This document shows positions 1 to 8,509 of a stretch of 19,912 bases of DNA, piece after piece. The stretch lies in contig UREA01000026.1 of NCBI GenBank assembly GCA_900546715.1, forward strand, positions 1 to 19,912. Reading direction: 5' to 3'. Source of the DNA: an uncultured Mycoplasmatota bacterium. Its GTDB lineage: Bacteria; Bacillota_I; Bacilli_A; RF39; UBA660. The position numbers were made by a program, and so were the translations under genes. The notes beneath the pieces were generated by a model. It was given only the letters and a program-made list of their open reading frames with translations, was not told the origin of the DNA and did no database searches. Position 1 is the stretch's first letter; the number at the start of each line of letters is the position of its first letter.

Positions 1-1157
1 AAATGGCATCTCGTGTTGCTAGGAATTATTGGATTATATTCCCATTATGGATAGCATCACTGGCAGTTGCTGTTACTGATGTTGTAGCGGGTATATTTGA
101 TATTGAACTAAATATATTCTGGCTACTTGTATTACAATTAGGTTATACCTGGTTAGTAAGTTTACTTGGAACCAAAAGAATTGGGGAAAGTAAATGGATA
201 GTAAACATTGGAACATTTTGTAAAATATTATTCATGGTTGGTTTAGGTATTTTAGGTATTTATGTATTCATAAAAACTGGTGAAAGTGCTAACCCAATAG
301 AAAGTGCAATGGACTTACTTCCTACAATGGATCTTTTAGGATTATCATTCCTATCAGTAATTATCTTTAACTTCCTAGGTTTTGAAGTTGTAGCTACATT
401 TGTAGATGATATGGAAAATCCAAAAAGAGAAATTCCTAAAGCTTTAATCATCGGGGGTGTATTAATGGCTTTATTCTATATTTTACCTGCAACAGGTGTT
501 AATATTGCCATGACTCTAGAAGAAGCTGAAGCTGCAGGAATTACTGATTCATTCTTAATATTACTTACAAGAATTGGTGTTAATGCCGATATAACTAGAG
601 CAATCGTAATTATTGTAGGGCTTATGTTTATTTATACAATGGTTGCTAATATTGTTTCTTGGTCATTTGGTGTTAATTCAGTTGCTAAATATTCTGCTGA
701 TGATGGCGGGCTTCCTAAAGTATTTTCTAAAACTAATAAAGAAGGAGTGCCTTATATGTCATCAATTATGAATGGTATAGTTGCTAGTGTAATTATTATC
801 ATAGGAATTATTCTTGGTGAAGTATCCGAAAGTGCTAGTAACTTATTCTGGACATTCTTCTCACTTAGTTTAGTTACATTGCTTATCAGTTATATTCCAT
901 TATTCTTGTCATTTATCAAACTTAGAAAAACTGATAAAACTGAAAGAGTATATAGAGTACCTGGTGGTAAAGTAATAACTGCTCTAATGGCATATGCTCC
1001 ATTCGTTCTTTTAGTTCTTAGTGTAATATTTACATTATTCGGAGATTTTTCAAAAGATTACATAAGTTCTAATATTCCATTAATAATTGGCGTAGTAGTA
1101 TCTGTAATTATTCAAGAAATCTTAGCAGCTCGGGTTAAAGAACCTAAAAAGAATTAA
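1..1157 (+). CDS. aguD: APC-family amino acid/polyamine antiporter, 5'-truncated by window edge (AguD-like)
   Basis: This is a polytopic membrane transporter with about ten hydrophobic segments left in 384 visible residues. APC permeases usually have 12 segments and 450-480 residues, so about 80 N-terminal residues lie outside the window. The ATG at position 3 is therefore an internal Met, not the start. The visible N-terminus (ASRVARNYWIIFPLW) fits the middle of TM3 in this family. The charged loop with ENPKREIPKAL after a glycine-rich membrane helix (FNFLGFEVVATF) is typical of the APC TM6-TM7 region. The next gene, agmatine deiminase, begins 11 nt downstream. This order matches the agmatine deiminase (agu) operons of lactic acid bacteria, in which AguD exchanges agmatine for putrescine. 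The substrate is inferred from this neighbour. A glutamate/GABA-type or other amino acid antiporter is the alternative. Confidence 0.8.
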   Translation, partial: MASRVARNYWIIFPLWIASLAVAVTDVVAGIFDIELNIFWLLVLQLGYTWLVSLLGTKRIGESKWIVNIGTFCKILFMVGLGILGIYVFIKTGESANPIESAMDLLPTMDLLGLSFLSVIIFNFLGFEVVATFVDDMENPKREIPKALIIGGVLMALFYILPATGVNIAMTLEEAEAAGITDSFLILLTRIGVNADITRAIVIIVGLMFIYTMVANIVSWSFGVNSVAKYSADDGGLPKVFSKTNKEGVPYMSSIMNGIVASVIIIIGIILGEVSESASNLFWTFFSLSLVTLLISYIPLFLSFIKLRKTDKTERVYRVPGGKVITALMAYAPFVLLVLSVIFTLFGDFSKDYISSNIPLIIGVVVSVIIQEILAARVKEPKKN

Positions 1158-1168
1158 AGGAGATAAGC

Positions 1169-2269
1169 ATGAAAAGATTAGATACATTACCTATTGATGA
1201 TGGCTTTAGAATGCCAGCGGAATTTGAACCACACCGGGGAACTTATATTATTTGGCCAGAACGCCCAGATAATTGGCGTTTTGGTGGAAAACCTGCCCAA
1301 AAAGTATTTGCTGAAGTAGCTAATACAATTGTAAAATATGAACCAGTTACAATGCTAGTTTCTTATGAACAATATAGTAATGCTAGACATCATTTAGATC
1401 CGCGGGTTAGAGTCATCGAAATGAGCAATAACGACTCTTGGGTTAGAGATTGCGGTGCTACATTCTATGTTAATGATATAGGAGACTTGCGGGGAGTAGT
1501 TTGGTTCTTCAATGCTTGGGGTGGTTTAGTAGATGGCCTATATTTCCCTTGGGATAAGGATGATGCGATTGCCCAGAAGATGTGCGAGCTTGAAGGTGCT
1601 GATAGTTATCGTCTTGCAGATTTTATTTTAGAAGGTGGTTCTATTCATGTTGATGGCGAAGGTACAGTAATGACTTGTGCAGAAACTCTACTTCGTCCGG
1701 AATCCGGTAGAAATGTACCAAACATGACTAAAGAAGAAATCGAAAAAACTTTATGTGATTATTTAGGTTGTAGTAAAGTTTTATGGGTTCCGGAAGGAAT
1801 TTATAACGATGAAACTAACGGTCATATTGATAACATTTGTAATTTTGTTAGACCTGGAGAAGTAGTACTTGCTTGGACTGATGATGAATCAGATCCTCAA
1901 TATGAAATTAGCAAAAAAGCTTTAGAATATTTAGAAAGCGAAACTGATGCTAAAGGTCGTAAGTTAAAAATTCATAAAATGTATACTCCAAAACCAGTAT
2001 TAATTTCAGAAGAAGAAAGTGGTGGAGTAGATGCAGTTGAAGGAACTCTTCCAAGAGCAGTTGGGGACCGTCTTGCAGCATCATATGTAAATTACTATAC
2101 TGGCAATGGCTTTGTAGCAGTTCCGGTATTTGGGGACCCTAATGATGAAGCAGCGATTAATTTATTAAAGGAATTATATCCAGATAGAGTAATCGAACCA
2201 ATTTATGCTAGAGAAATCCTTCTTGGTGGAGGAAACATTCACTGTATAACGCAACAAGTTCCTAGATAA
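1169..2269 (+). CDS. aguA: Agmatine deiminase
   Basis: This enzyme hydrolyses agmatine to N-carbamoylputrescine and ammonia, the first step of the energy-yielding agmatine deiminase pathway in the cytoplasm. Its 366 residues match the usual family length of about 365-370. It belongs to the peptidyl-arginine deiminase/guanidino-modifying fold. Visible active-site signatures are WVRDCG (Asp94), LEGGSIHVDG (Glu155), NGHIDN (His219) and the terminal GGGNIHC with the nucleophile Cys359. The ATG start is preceded by AAAGGAG (1156-1162), which overlaps the stop of the upstream transporter, so the two genes are one transcription unit. The remaining pathway genes (putrescine carbamoyltransferase aguB and carbamate kinase aguC) are not downstream. 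They may lie upstream of the window or elsewhere. A strong hairpin terminator follows directly. Confidence 0.96.
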   Translation: MKRLDTLPIDDGFRMPAEFEPHRGTYIIWPERPDNWRFGGKPAQKVFAEVANTIVKYEPVTMLVSYEQYSNARHHLDPRVRVIEMSNNDSWVRDCGATFYVNDIGDLRGVVWFFNAWGGLVDGLYFPWDKDDAIAQKMCELEGADSYRLADFILEGGSIHVDGEGTVMTCAETLLRPESGRNVPNMTKEEIEKTLCDYLGCSKVLWVPEGIYNDETNGHIDNICNFVRPGEVVLAWTDDESDPQYEISKKALEYLESETDAKGRKLKIHKMYTPKPVLISEEESGGVDAVEGTLPRAVGDRLAASYVNYYTGNGFVAVPVFGDPNDEAAINLLKELYPDRVIEPIYAREILLGGGNIHCITQQVPR

Positions 2270-2290
2270 AAAGAGCATTTTGCTCTTTTT
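2268..2290. terminator. Bidirectional rho-independent terminator between aguA and the M20 peptidase gene
   Basis: The arms AAAAAGAGCA (2268-2277) and TGCTCTTTTT (2281-2290) pair perfectly around a TTT loop. A T-run follows on the plus strand and the A-run gives the matching tail on the minus strand. The hairpin sits between two convergent genes and probably ends both. Confidence 0.9.
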
Positions 2291-3595
2291 TTATTGAAGT
2301 TTATTTATTACTTTTTCTAACCATTTTTCAGTATCAATAATTGATTTTATATTTACTCTTTCTTTAGTAGAATGAGCATACTTAATCTCTGGTGCAATAA
2401 TAGCTATTTCTAAATCCTTCTTTTTTTCTTGCAGGAAACCCACTTCAACTGTAATATGATCTTCTTTAATTAAAGATTTTTTATTATTTTTTTTTAATAT
2501 TTTAATTAATTTAGAATTCTTATTTGTTTTAAATCCCGGTTCAAAATTTGTTTGTTTAACTTTATAATTATATATTTTACCATTATTAATAATTTTTTTT
2601 AGCATTTTATCTTTACTTATATTATCACTACTTCTTAAACCAATTTTAAAAATATTATTATCTATTACTCCTAAATTATAAGAAGTAACAATAAATTTAT
2701 TTTTATAATAAATATTTTTAGGTAATTTTAAAATACTATCTAAATATTCTTTTGTATTACGCATTACTTTGTTTTGATATCTTACTTTATTTATTTTTAT
2801 CTTTAACTCTTGATGTTCTGTTTTATATTTATTTAAATTTTTTAAATTTATTTTATTAATATTAAAATAAGCTAAAGCATTACTGGGAATAACATTATTT
2901 TTAGTACCACCCTTAAAACTTATTAATTCGCCAGATATTTCTTTTAAAATACTTGCTAGTATTAATATTGCATTATCATGAAATTTATCAATATCAGCTC
3001 CCGAATGGCCTCCTTTTAAACCAGAGACTTCTATTTTATAAGTATTATTATAAATACTCTTTTTCACACTAATTCTTTTATTTATTTCTAAATCATAGAA
3101 AGCTGCAGTTTTATTAATAATAGTATCTTTATCAAAGCCATCTAAATTAATTAAGTATTTTCCAGTAAGTATAGATGCATCAAAATTTTTAGCACCACTC
3201 ATATCTACTTCTTCAGAAGTTGTAAATAACCCTTCAATATTTGCATCTACTTTATCAAACATCGCAAGAATAAGAGCAATGCCAATACCATCATCAGCCC
3301 CTAAAGTTGTGCCATTTGTATAGATATATATCTTATTCATTTTTACAGGTACCCGTTTATTTTTAAAATCAAAATCATTATCACTTATACAAATCATATC
3401 TTGGTGTGCCTGTAATATGATCGGTGGTTTATCATTAACTTTTTTAGTAATTAAGACATTATTAAATTTATCTTTATAAAATGTTAAGTTTTTCTTTCTA
3501 GCAAAATCTTCCAAATACTTAATTATTTTATCTTCATGTTTACTTTCTCGATAAATTTTAGTAATTTCTAAAAAATATTTAATTGTTCTATTCAT
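2291..3595 (-). CDS. M20-family aminoacyl-histidine dipeptidase (PepD-like)
   Basis: This is probably a cytoplasmic di-zinc dipeptidase of the Xaa-His dipeptidase (PepD) branch of family M20. The metal and catalytic residues all appear present: His64 and Asp66 in QAHQD, Asp101 in GADDGIG, the Glu128-Glu129 pair in TTSEEVDMSGA, Asp152 in INLDGFD, and His408 in the C-terminal YAHSTKERVNI. GGHSGADI and HITVEVG correspond to the GGHSG and HAGLECG motifs of the family's lid domain. At 434 residues it is somewhat shorter than the ~480 of classical PepD. The gene is extremely AT-rich; 2821-2880 contains only 4 G or C in 60 bases. This gives a Lys/Asn/Ile-heavy protein that diverges from the family between the motifs. 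The ATG start has no clear Shine-Dalgarno. The gene converges on aguA and diverges from the response regulator gene. Confidence 0.85.
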   Translation of the reverse strand: MNRTIKYFLEITKIYRESKHEDKIIKYLEDFARKKNLTFYKDKFNNVLITKKVNDKPPIILQAHQDMICISDNDFDFKNKRVPVKMNKIYIYTNGTTLGADDGIGIALILAMFDKVDANIEGLFTTSEEVDMSGAKNFDASILTGKYLINLDGFDKDTIINKTAAFYDLEINKRISVKKSIYNNTYKIEVSGLKGGHSGADIDKFHDNAILILASILKEISGELISFKGGTKNNVIPSNALAYFNINKINLKNLNKYKTEHQELKIKINKVRYQNKVMRNTKEYLDSILKLPKNIYYKNKFIVTSYNLGVIDNNIFKIGLRSSDNISKDKMLKKIINNGKIYNYKVKQTNFEPGFKTNKNSKLIKILKKNNKKSLIKEDHITVEVGFLQEKKKDLEIAIIAPEIKYAHSTKERVNIKSIIDTEKWLEKVINKLQ

Positions 3596-3606
3596 ACTAA
3601 TTATTA

Positions 3607-3636
3607 TTGAAAAAAAGCTTAATTTTATACTATAAT
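3607..3636 (+). promoter_or_regulatory. Promoter of the Bce-type two-component operon
   Basis: A -35 TTGAAA (3607-3612) and a perfect -10 TATAAT (3631-3636) are separated by 18 nt, about 20 nt upstream of the GAGGGA ribosome binding site. The TTG of this -35 is in frame with the response regulator and can be mistaken for its start codon. Confidence 0.75.
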
Positions 3637-3654
3637 AAAGACGAGGGATGTATT

Positions 3655-4302
3655 ATGAATATATTAATTATTGAAGATGATAAAGTATTATGTAATGAAT
3701 TATTTACTTTACTTAAAAATAATAATTATAATCCTACGATATTAAATGATTATAATGTAGAAAGCATTTTAAAAATTAATCCAAATTTAATATTGCTAGA
3801 TATTAATCTTCCAAATATAAATGGTAAAGAAATACTAAAGAATTTAAGACTTAAAAGTGATATACCTGTAATTATGCTTACTAGTCTTGATAATGATCTT
3901 GAAGAAGTAACTAGTATTACTTATGGAGCAGATGACTATATTACAAAACCATATAATCCTACTATTTTACTACTTAGGATTAATAATATTTTAAAAAGAT
4001 ATAAAAGTAAAATAACAACTTATCAAGATTTAACAATTGATATTAGTAAAGGTACTATTAGTAGGGAAAATAAAGAAATAGTTCTTACAAAAAATGAAAT
4101 GATTATATTTAATTATTTACTTAATAATAAAAACAGAATTGTTTCTCGTGATGAATTAATGAGTGAATTATGGGGTAATTTTGAGTATCTCAATGATTCA
4201 GCATTAACAGTCAATATTTCAAGACTTCGTACTAAATTAAAGGAACTTGGATATGATGATTTAATTGAAACAAGGAAAAAAGTGGGGTATATATTAAAAT
4301 GA
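3655..4302 (+). CDS. bceR: OmpR-family response regulator (BceR-like)
   Basis: This is a 215-residue DNA-binding response regulator that probably controls the ABC transporter two genes downstream. The N-terminal receiver domain (about 1-115) has the acidic pair Asp8-Asp9, phospho-acceptor Asp49 in LLDINLP, the switch Thr76 in MLTS and Lys98 in DDYITKP. The C-terminal winged helix (about 120-215) contains LTKNEMIIFNYLL and ALTVNISRLRTKL. I chose the ATG at 3655 because GAGGGA (3643-3648) sits 6 nt upstream. An in-frame TTG at 3607 would add 16 residues but is the -35 hexamer of the promoter. The stop overlaps the kinase start by four bases (ATGA), so the two are translationally coupled. The bceR assignment rests on operon order with a Bce-type kinase and permease. 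Confidence 0.92.
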   Translation: MNILIIEDDKVLCNELFTLLKNNNYNPTILNDYNVESILKINPNLILLDINLPNINGKEILKNLRLKSDIPVIMLTSLDNDLEEVTSITYGADDYITKPYNPTILLLRINNILKRYKSKITTYQDLTIDISKGTISRENKEIVLTKNEMIIFNYLLNNKNRIVSRDELMSELWGNFEYLNDSALTVNISRLRTKLKELGYDDLIETRKKVGYILK

Positions 4303-5327
4303 AATTTACATCTTTTTTAATGGATAAATTATTTGCTATAGTGCTATATTTAGTTTTTTATAGTATTATTTATTTACTTTTAATAGCTTTTAAAGTAGAT
4401 ACTAGTTTAATTATTGCTATAACCATACTTTTTGTTTTATTTGGCCTTATCACTCTTTGTTGGGAGTATTTTCGTAAAAATAAATTTTATAAGACTTTAA
4501 TTAATAATGTTAATTTACTTGATAAAAGTTATTTAGTTTTAGAAACACTTGAAAAACCTCGGTTTTATGAAGGCATTCTTTTTACAGAAATCATGTATAA
4601 AATTAATAAATCAATGCTAGAAAATGTTAAAAAATATGAACTAATGACTAAAGATTTTAAAGAATATATTGAACTTTGGATTCATGAAGTAAAAATACCT
4701 ATTCAAGCCCTAGAGTTAATGCTTCATAATAAGAAAAATTCTAAAGAATTAAGAGAAGTTAAAAGACTTGAAGGTTTTATAGAACAAGTATTATATTATG
4801 AACGAGGAGAAAATGCTAGTGAAGATTATTTAATTAAAGAAGTAAATTTAAAAGATGTTATTAAAAATGTTGCTTTAAGAAATAAAGATACATTACTTGA
4901 AGAAAAAATTAATTTAATAGTTGATGATACTAAAACTACAGTTTTAAGTGATGCTAAATGGTTAGAATTTATTATAAATCAAATAATTAGTAATAGTATT
5001 AAATATAAAAGTGAAAATAATAGTTATATTCATATAAGTATTAAAGATGATAAAAATAATACAACTTTAATAATTGAAGATAATGGTATAGGTATTAATG
5101 CGTCTGACTTACCACGAGTATTTAATAAGACTTTTACAGGTTCAAATGGTCATAATAGTACATCATCAACTGGAATGGGCTTATATATTGTAAAAAACTT
5201 ATGTAACAAATTAGGTCATGATATTGATATTGCATCTACTAAAGGAAAATATACTAAAGTATTAATTACATTTTATAAGGAAAAAGATTTAAAAATGTTA
5301 CAAAATTGTAATGTTTTGATAGATTAA
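4299..5327 (+). CDS. bceS: Intramembrane-sensing histidine kinase (BceS-like)
   Basis: This is a membrane histidine kinase of 342 residues. Two closely spaced N-terminal transmembrane helices (about 10-31 and 36-55) have only a few residues between them. That is the hallmark of BceS-type kinases, which sense the state of their partner ABC transporter instead of a ligand. The H-box is ELWIHEVKIPIQ with the likely phosphorylated His129. The ATPase domain shows the N-box NQIISNSIKYK, the G1 box EDNGIGI and the G2 box GMGLYIVKNL. The start overlaps the response regulator stop (ATGA). In Bce modules, flux of a peptide antibiotic through BceAB activates the kinase, and the regulator then induces the transporter genes. 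The particular antibiotic cannot be told from sequence. The last 30 bases of the gene carry the candidate BceR operator. Confidence 0.92.
   Translation: MKFTSFLMDKLFAIVLYLVFYSIIYLLLIAFKVDTSLIIAITILFVLFGLITLCWEYFRKNKFYKTLINNVNLLDKSYLVLETLEKPRFYEGILFTEIMYKINKSMLENVKKYELMTKDFKEYIELWIHEVKIPIQALELMLHNKKNSKELREVKRLEGFIEQVLYYERGENASEDYLIKEVNLKDVIKNVALRNKDTLLEEKINLIVDDTKTTVLSDAKWLEFIINQIISNSIKYKSENNSYIHISIKDDKNNTTLIIEDNGIGINASDLPRVFNKTFTGSNGHNSTSSTGMGLYIVKNLCNKLGHDIDIASTKGKYTKVLITFYKEKDLKMLQNCNVLID
5298..5311. promoter_or_regulatory. Candidate BceR operator (TTACA-AAAT-TGTAA)
   Basis: TTACAAAATTGTAA has two perfect 6-nt inverted arms (TTACAA/TTGTAA) with a 2-nt centre. It matches the TnACA-N4-TGTAA pattern that I recall as reported for BceR-like regulators. 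It lies inside the 3' end of the kinase gene, 43 nt upstream of the -10 of the transporter promoter, so an activator bound here would sit just upstream of polymerase. Confidence 0.7.
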
Positions 5328-5330
5328 AAT

Positions 5331-5360
5331 AGCGATTATTACTTAAAATTATCTTATAAT
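5331..5360 (+). promoter_or_regulatory. Putative regulated promoter of the ABC transporter genes
   Basis: A perfect -10 TATAAT (5355-5360) sits 25 nt before the ABC ATPase start. No good -35 hexamer is visible at the 17-nt position (near GCGATT, 5332-5337). A poor -35 is what an activator-dependent promoter would show and fits the inverted repeat at 5298-5311. Confidence 0.6.
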
Positions 5361-5379
5361 TATCGTGGGTGATGAATTA

Positions 5380-6144
5380 ATGGAAAATATTTTAAAAATA
5401 GTAAATGTCGAAAAGTATTATGGATCACGCTCTAGTTTAACTAAAGCAATTGATAATATTTCTTTTGATGTACAAAAAAGCGAATTTGTAGCTATTATGG
5501 GAGCATCAGGTTCGGGTAAGACAACACTTTTGAATTTAATTTCAACGATTGATAAGGTTACATCTGGGCATATTTTTGTAGCGGGTGCTGATATTACGAA
5601 ACTCCATGGTAATGAATTAAATAAGTTTCGAAGAGAAGAATTAGGTTTTATCTTTCAAGATTTTAATTTACTTGATACTTTGACCGCCTATGAAAATATT
5701 GCTCTAGCTTTATCTATTCAAAATAAAAGTTATAAAGAAATAGATTCAAAAATTAAAGAAGTAGCACAAGATTTAGATATTACGAAGGTTTTAAAAAAGT
5801 ATCCTTATCAAATGAGTGGGGGAGAAAAACAAAGAGTAGCAGCAGCAAGAGCTATAATAACTGAGCCTAAAATAATTTTAGCAGATGAACCAACTGGAGC
5901 TTTAGACTCTAAAAACTCTAAAGGACTACTTGAGTGTTTAACTTACCTTAATAAAGAACTATCAGCAACTATTCTAATGGTTACACACGATGCTTTTACA
6001 GCATCATATGCATCAAGGGTTATATTTATCAAAGATGGCAAAATATTTAATGAACTAAGAAGGGGACATGATTCTAGAAAAGTATTTTTTGATAAAATAA
6101 TAGATGTTGTTACCATTTTAGGGGGAACTAATAGTGATAACTAA
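5380..6144 (+). CDS. bceA: ABC transporter ATP-binding protein (BceA-like)
   Basis: This is the cytoplasmic ATPase of a peptide-antibiotic detoxification and sensing ABC transporter, 254 residues long. Visible motifs are Walker A GASGSGKTT (41-49), the Q-loop FQDFNLLD with Gln93, the signature MSGGEKQR (145-152), Walker B IILADEP (Asp169-Glu170) and the H-loop VTHD with His203. FQDFNLLDTLT and the overall length match the MacB/LolD/BceA branch. I chose the ATG at 5380, with GGTGAT (5368-5373) as ribosome binding site; the in-frame GTG at 5365 overlaps that site. The end of the gene overlaps the permease start by 11 nt. It has its own promoter, separate from the regulator-kinase pair. Confidence 0.93.
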   Translation: MENILKIVNVEKYYGSRSSLTKAIDNISFDVQKSEFVAIMGASGSGKTTLLNLISTIDKVTSGHIFVAGADITKLHGNELNKFRREELGFIFQDFNLLDTLTAYENIALALSIQNKSYKEIDSKIKEVAQDLDITKVLKKYPYQMSGGEKQRVAAARAIITEPKIILADEPTGALDSKNSKGLLECLTYLNKELSATILMVTHDAFTASYASRVIFIKDGKIFNELRRGHDSRKVFFDKIIDVVTILGGTNSDN

Positions 6145-8170
6145 ATTATCTTTAAAAAACATTAGTAAAAGTTTTAAAGATTATGCCATCTATTTTTTTA
6201 CTTTAATTTTAGGTGTTGCCATATTTTATGTATTTAATGCTATAGATAGTCAAACGGTTATGATGGATGTGTCAGCATCAACCAGAGAAATAATTAAACT
6301 GATGACTAATATGCTATCAGGAGTAAGTGTATTTGTTTCCTTTATTTTAGGATTCTTAATAATTTATGCTAGTCGGTTTCTGATCAAAAGAAGAAATAAA
6401 GAATTTGGTATTTATTTAATACTTGGTATGAGTAAAAGAAAAATATCTTTAATTTTGTTTTTAGAAACATTATTTATTGGTATTATTTCTCTAGTGGTAG
6501 GATTACTTATTGGATCGTGTTTATCGCAGCTCATGAGTCTACTTGTTGCCAACATGTTTGAAGCGGACCTTACCAACTTTAGCTTTGTCTTTTCTAAAAG
6601 TGCTGCTCTAAAAACATTACTTTATTTTGGCATAATGTATTTAGTAGTAATGCTATTTAATGTTATAAATATTAGTAGATGCAAATTAATTGATTTAATT
6701 AATGGTGCTAAGAAAAGTGAGAAAATAAAACTTAAAAATCCTTATATATGTACTCTTGTATTTATAGTAGCTTGTATAATGCTTGCGTATGCATACTATG
6801 AAGTAACTGTTAAAGCTGATACTCTTACAGCAGGTGAAATATTTGTTCCAATAATTCTTGGAAGTATCTCAACATTCTTAATTTTTTGGTCCTTATCAGG
6901 TTTAATCATTCGCACTCTAATGAGTATGAAAAAGCTTTATTACAAAGGGCTTAATAGTTTTATAATCCGTAATTTTTGTAGCAAAATAAATACAACTGTA
7001 TTTTCAATGACTATCATTTGTCTTATGTTATTTATTACAATTTGTGTTTTATCTTCTTCATTATCGATTAAAAATTCAATGACTGAAAATTTAAAAACTT
7101 TAGCTCCCATGGATATTGAATTATCTAAAACTATAAATATTCCAGAAGATAATCTAGAATTTAGTACCGAACAAAAAATAGATTCTCGATTTTCTGTTAG
7201 AGAAACCCTAGCTAATTTAGATTTTGATGTTAATACTTATTTTACCGATATTTTAGAATTTAATGTCTATGCCACCAACGATTTGACTATTAGTGATACT
7301 CTAGGTGCGTATTTAGAAATTGCTAAGGAAAGCTACCCGTTTTTAATGTATGATACCGCAGAATTAATGTTAAAATTAAGTGATTATAATAAAATAGCTG
7401 AGGCATTTAACTTAGATAAAATTACTCTTAATTTTAATGAATATGCTATTATTGCTGACTTTGATCAATGGATAATGATTAGAAATGAAGCACTAAAAGA
7501 AAATACTCCAATAACTGTTAATAATAAAACTTATTATCCCAAATATAATGAATGTATAAATGGTTTTATTGAAATGACTAGTAATCATATTAATATTGGC
7601 ATAATTGTTTTACCGGATGAAGCTTTAACTGATGATTTAATAGAAGCAAATTATTTAATTGCTAATTATAAGAGCGATGATAAAGATACTACAGAACAAA
7701 TGATTATGGATCTTAATAATCATCCTTATGCCAAAAACACTACTTTAGAAGGTTCAACTAAAATAAGTATTTATGAAGCAAGTGTTGGTCTAGGTGCTCT
7801 AGTTACTTTTATTGGCCTTTACTTAGGAATAATATTCTTAATATCTAGTGCAGCAATTTTGGCACTAAAAGAACTATCTGAAAGTAGTGATAACGCCTAT
7901 AAGTTTAATATGTTAAGAAAGCTTGGAGTAGATGATGCCATGTTAAATAAAGCCTTATTTAAACAAATAGCTATATTTTTCCTATTCCCACTAGTACTTG
8001 CTATAATTCACTCTATATTTGGTATTATATTTTGTGATTATATTCTGGCCACTTTTGGGGATGAAAAACTACTTGCATCAATTATTATGACTGCTATATT
8101 TATTGTCATAATTTATGGCGGATATTTCTTAATTACTTATGTATGTAGTAAAAATATTATAAGAGAATAA
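6134..8170 (+). CDS. bceB: ABC transporter permease with large extracellular domain (BceB-like, FtsX family)
   Basis: This 678-residue membrane protein partners the preceding ATPase. It has the Bce permease layout: TM1 near 17-36, an N-terminal FtsX-type helix set (about 55-180) with the conserved region RRNKEFGIYLILGMSKRKI, further helices to about residue 310, a hydrophilic extracellular domain (about 315-550), and three C-terminal helices with RKLGVDDAMLNKALFKQ in a loop. BceB of Bacillus subtilis is of similar size. In the family the extracellular domain takes part in peptide-antibiotic recognition and the permease complexes with the kinase. Translation starts at GTG 6134, preceded by AGGGGGA (6120-6126), and overlaps the ATPase gene by 11 nt. 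A hairpin terminator follows at once. Confidence 0.92.
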   Translation: MITKLSLKNISKSFKDYAIYFFTLILGVAIFYVFNAIDSQTVMMDVSASTREIIKLMTNMLSGVSVFVSFILGFLIIYASRFLIKRRNKEFGIYLILGMSKRKISLILFLETLFIGIISLVVGLLIGSCLSQLMSLLVANMFEADLTNFSFVFSKSAALKTLLYFGIMYLVVMLFNVINISRCKLIDLINGAKKSEKIKLKNPYICTLVFIVACIMLAYAYYEVTVKADTLTAGEIFVPIILGSISTFLIFWSLSGLIIRTLMSMKKLYYKGLNSFIIRNFCSKINTTVFSMTIICLMLFITICVLSSSLSIKNSMTENLKTLAPMDIELSKTINIPEDNLEFSTEQKIDSRFSVRETLANLDFDVNTYFTDILEFNVYATNDLTISDTLGAYLEIAKESYPFLMYDTAELMLKLSDYNKIAEAFNLDKITLNFNEYAIIADFDQWIMIRNEALKENTPITVNNKTYYPKYNECINGFIEMTSNHINIGIIVLPDEALTDDLIEANYLIANYKSDDKDTTEQMIMDLNNHPYAKNTTLEGSTKISIYEASVGLGALVTFIGLYLGIIFLISSAAILALKELSESSDNAYKFNMLRKLGVDDAMLNKALFKQIAIFFLFPLVLAIIHSIFGIIFCDYILATFGDEKLLASIIMTAIFIVIIYGGYFLITYVCSKNIIRE

Positions 8171-8201
8171 TAAAAGAAACTGTGTATTGCAGTTTCTTTT
8201 A
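8171..8201. terminator. Bidirectional terminator between bceB and the XRE regulator gene
   Basis: A perfect 12-bp stem, TAAAAGAAACTG (8171-8182) with CAGTTTCTTTTA (8190-8201), closes a 7-nt loop. The outer A/T runs serve as tails in both directions. It overlaps the stop codon of the minus-strand gene. Confidence 0.88.
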
Positions 8202-8435
8202 AATTTCTTCTCTATCAATATTTTTAGTAGTTAAAGTATCTTTAGTTTGTTCGTTATAAAAAAATATTTTATATCCACATTCATTAGCAATTTTTTCTAT
8301 AGTTTCAAAACTAGGATCACGCATTTCTTTTTCATATTGAGAAATTGTGTTTTTAGCATATCCAGTTAATTTCCCTATTTGTTCTTGACTTAAATTGTTT
8401 TTTCTTCGCATTGTTCTAAGTATTTTTCCTACCAT
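8199..8435 (-). CDS. Small XRE-family helix-turn-helix regulator
   Basis: This 78-residue DNA-binding protein has one HTH_3 domain (about 4-58) with the recognition region LSQEQIGKLTGYAKNTISQYE and the usual PSFETIEKIANECGYKI continuation, then a short charged tail. There is no peptidase or sensor domain. The ATG is preceded by GGTGAAC on the minus strand (8447-8441). It is divergent from the surface-protein gene at 8552. The 116-nt gap between them holds TTATCTCAT repeats and a palindrome in the opposing promoter, so it is a likely repressor of that gene and possibly of itself. That role is inferred from position only. Confidence 0.9.
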   Translation of the reverse strand: MVGKILRTMRRKNNLSQEQIGKLTGYAKNTISQYEKEMRDPSFETIEKIANECGYKIFFYNEQTKDTLTTKNIDREEI

Positions 8436-8454
8436 TATATGTTCACCAATTAGA

Positions 8455-8463
8455 TTATCTCAT
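8455..8463 (+). promoter_or_regulatory. TTATCTCAT half-site, upstream copy
   Basis: TTATCTCAT here is repeated exactly at 8486-8494, 31 nt (about three helical turns) away. It lies between the XRE start codon and the opposing promoter, close to a possible minus-strand -10 (TAAAAT, 8467-8462). A related inverse element, ATGAGAATAA, occurs at 8533-8542. A candidate autoregulatory operator. Confidence 0.5.
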
Positions 8464-8480
8464 TTTAAGAACCAAATTAC

Positions 8481-8509
8481 TTGACTTATCTCATAATGAG
8501 TACTATAAT
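8481..8509 (+). promoter_or_regulatory. Strong promoter of the surface-protein gene with palindromic operator in its spacer
   Basis: TTGACT (8481-8486) and TATAAT (8504-8509) are 17 nt apart, close to consensus. The spacer contains CTCATAATGAG (8490-8500), a perfect 5-bp-arm palindrome whose left part belongs to a TTATCTCAT repeat. A protein bound here would block polymerase. The divergent XRE gene is the obvious candidate for that protein. Confidence 0.78.

Noticed and set aside
3607..3654. TTG start giving a longer response regulator
   Set aside because: The TTG is part of a good -35 (TTGAAA), and TATAAT lies inside the extension. The ATG at 3655 has its own ribosome binding site.
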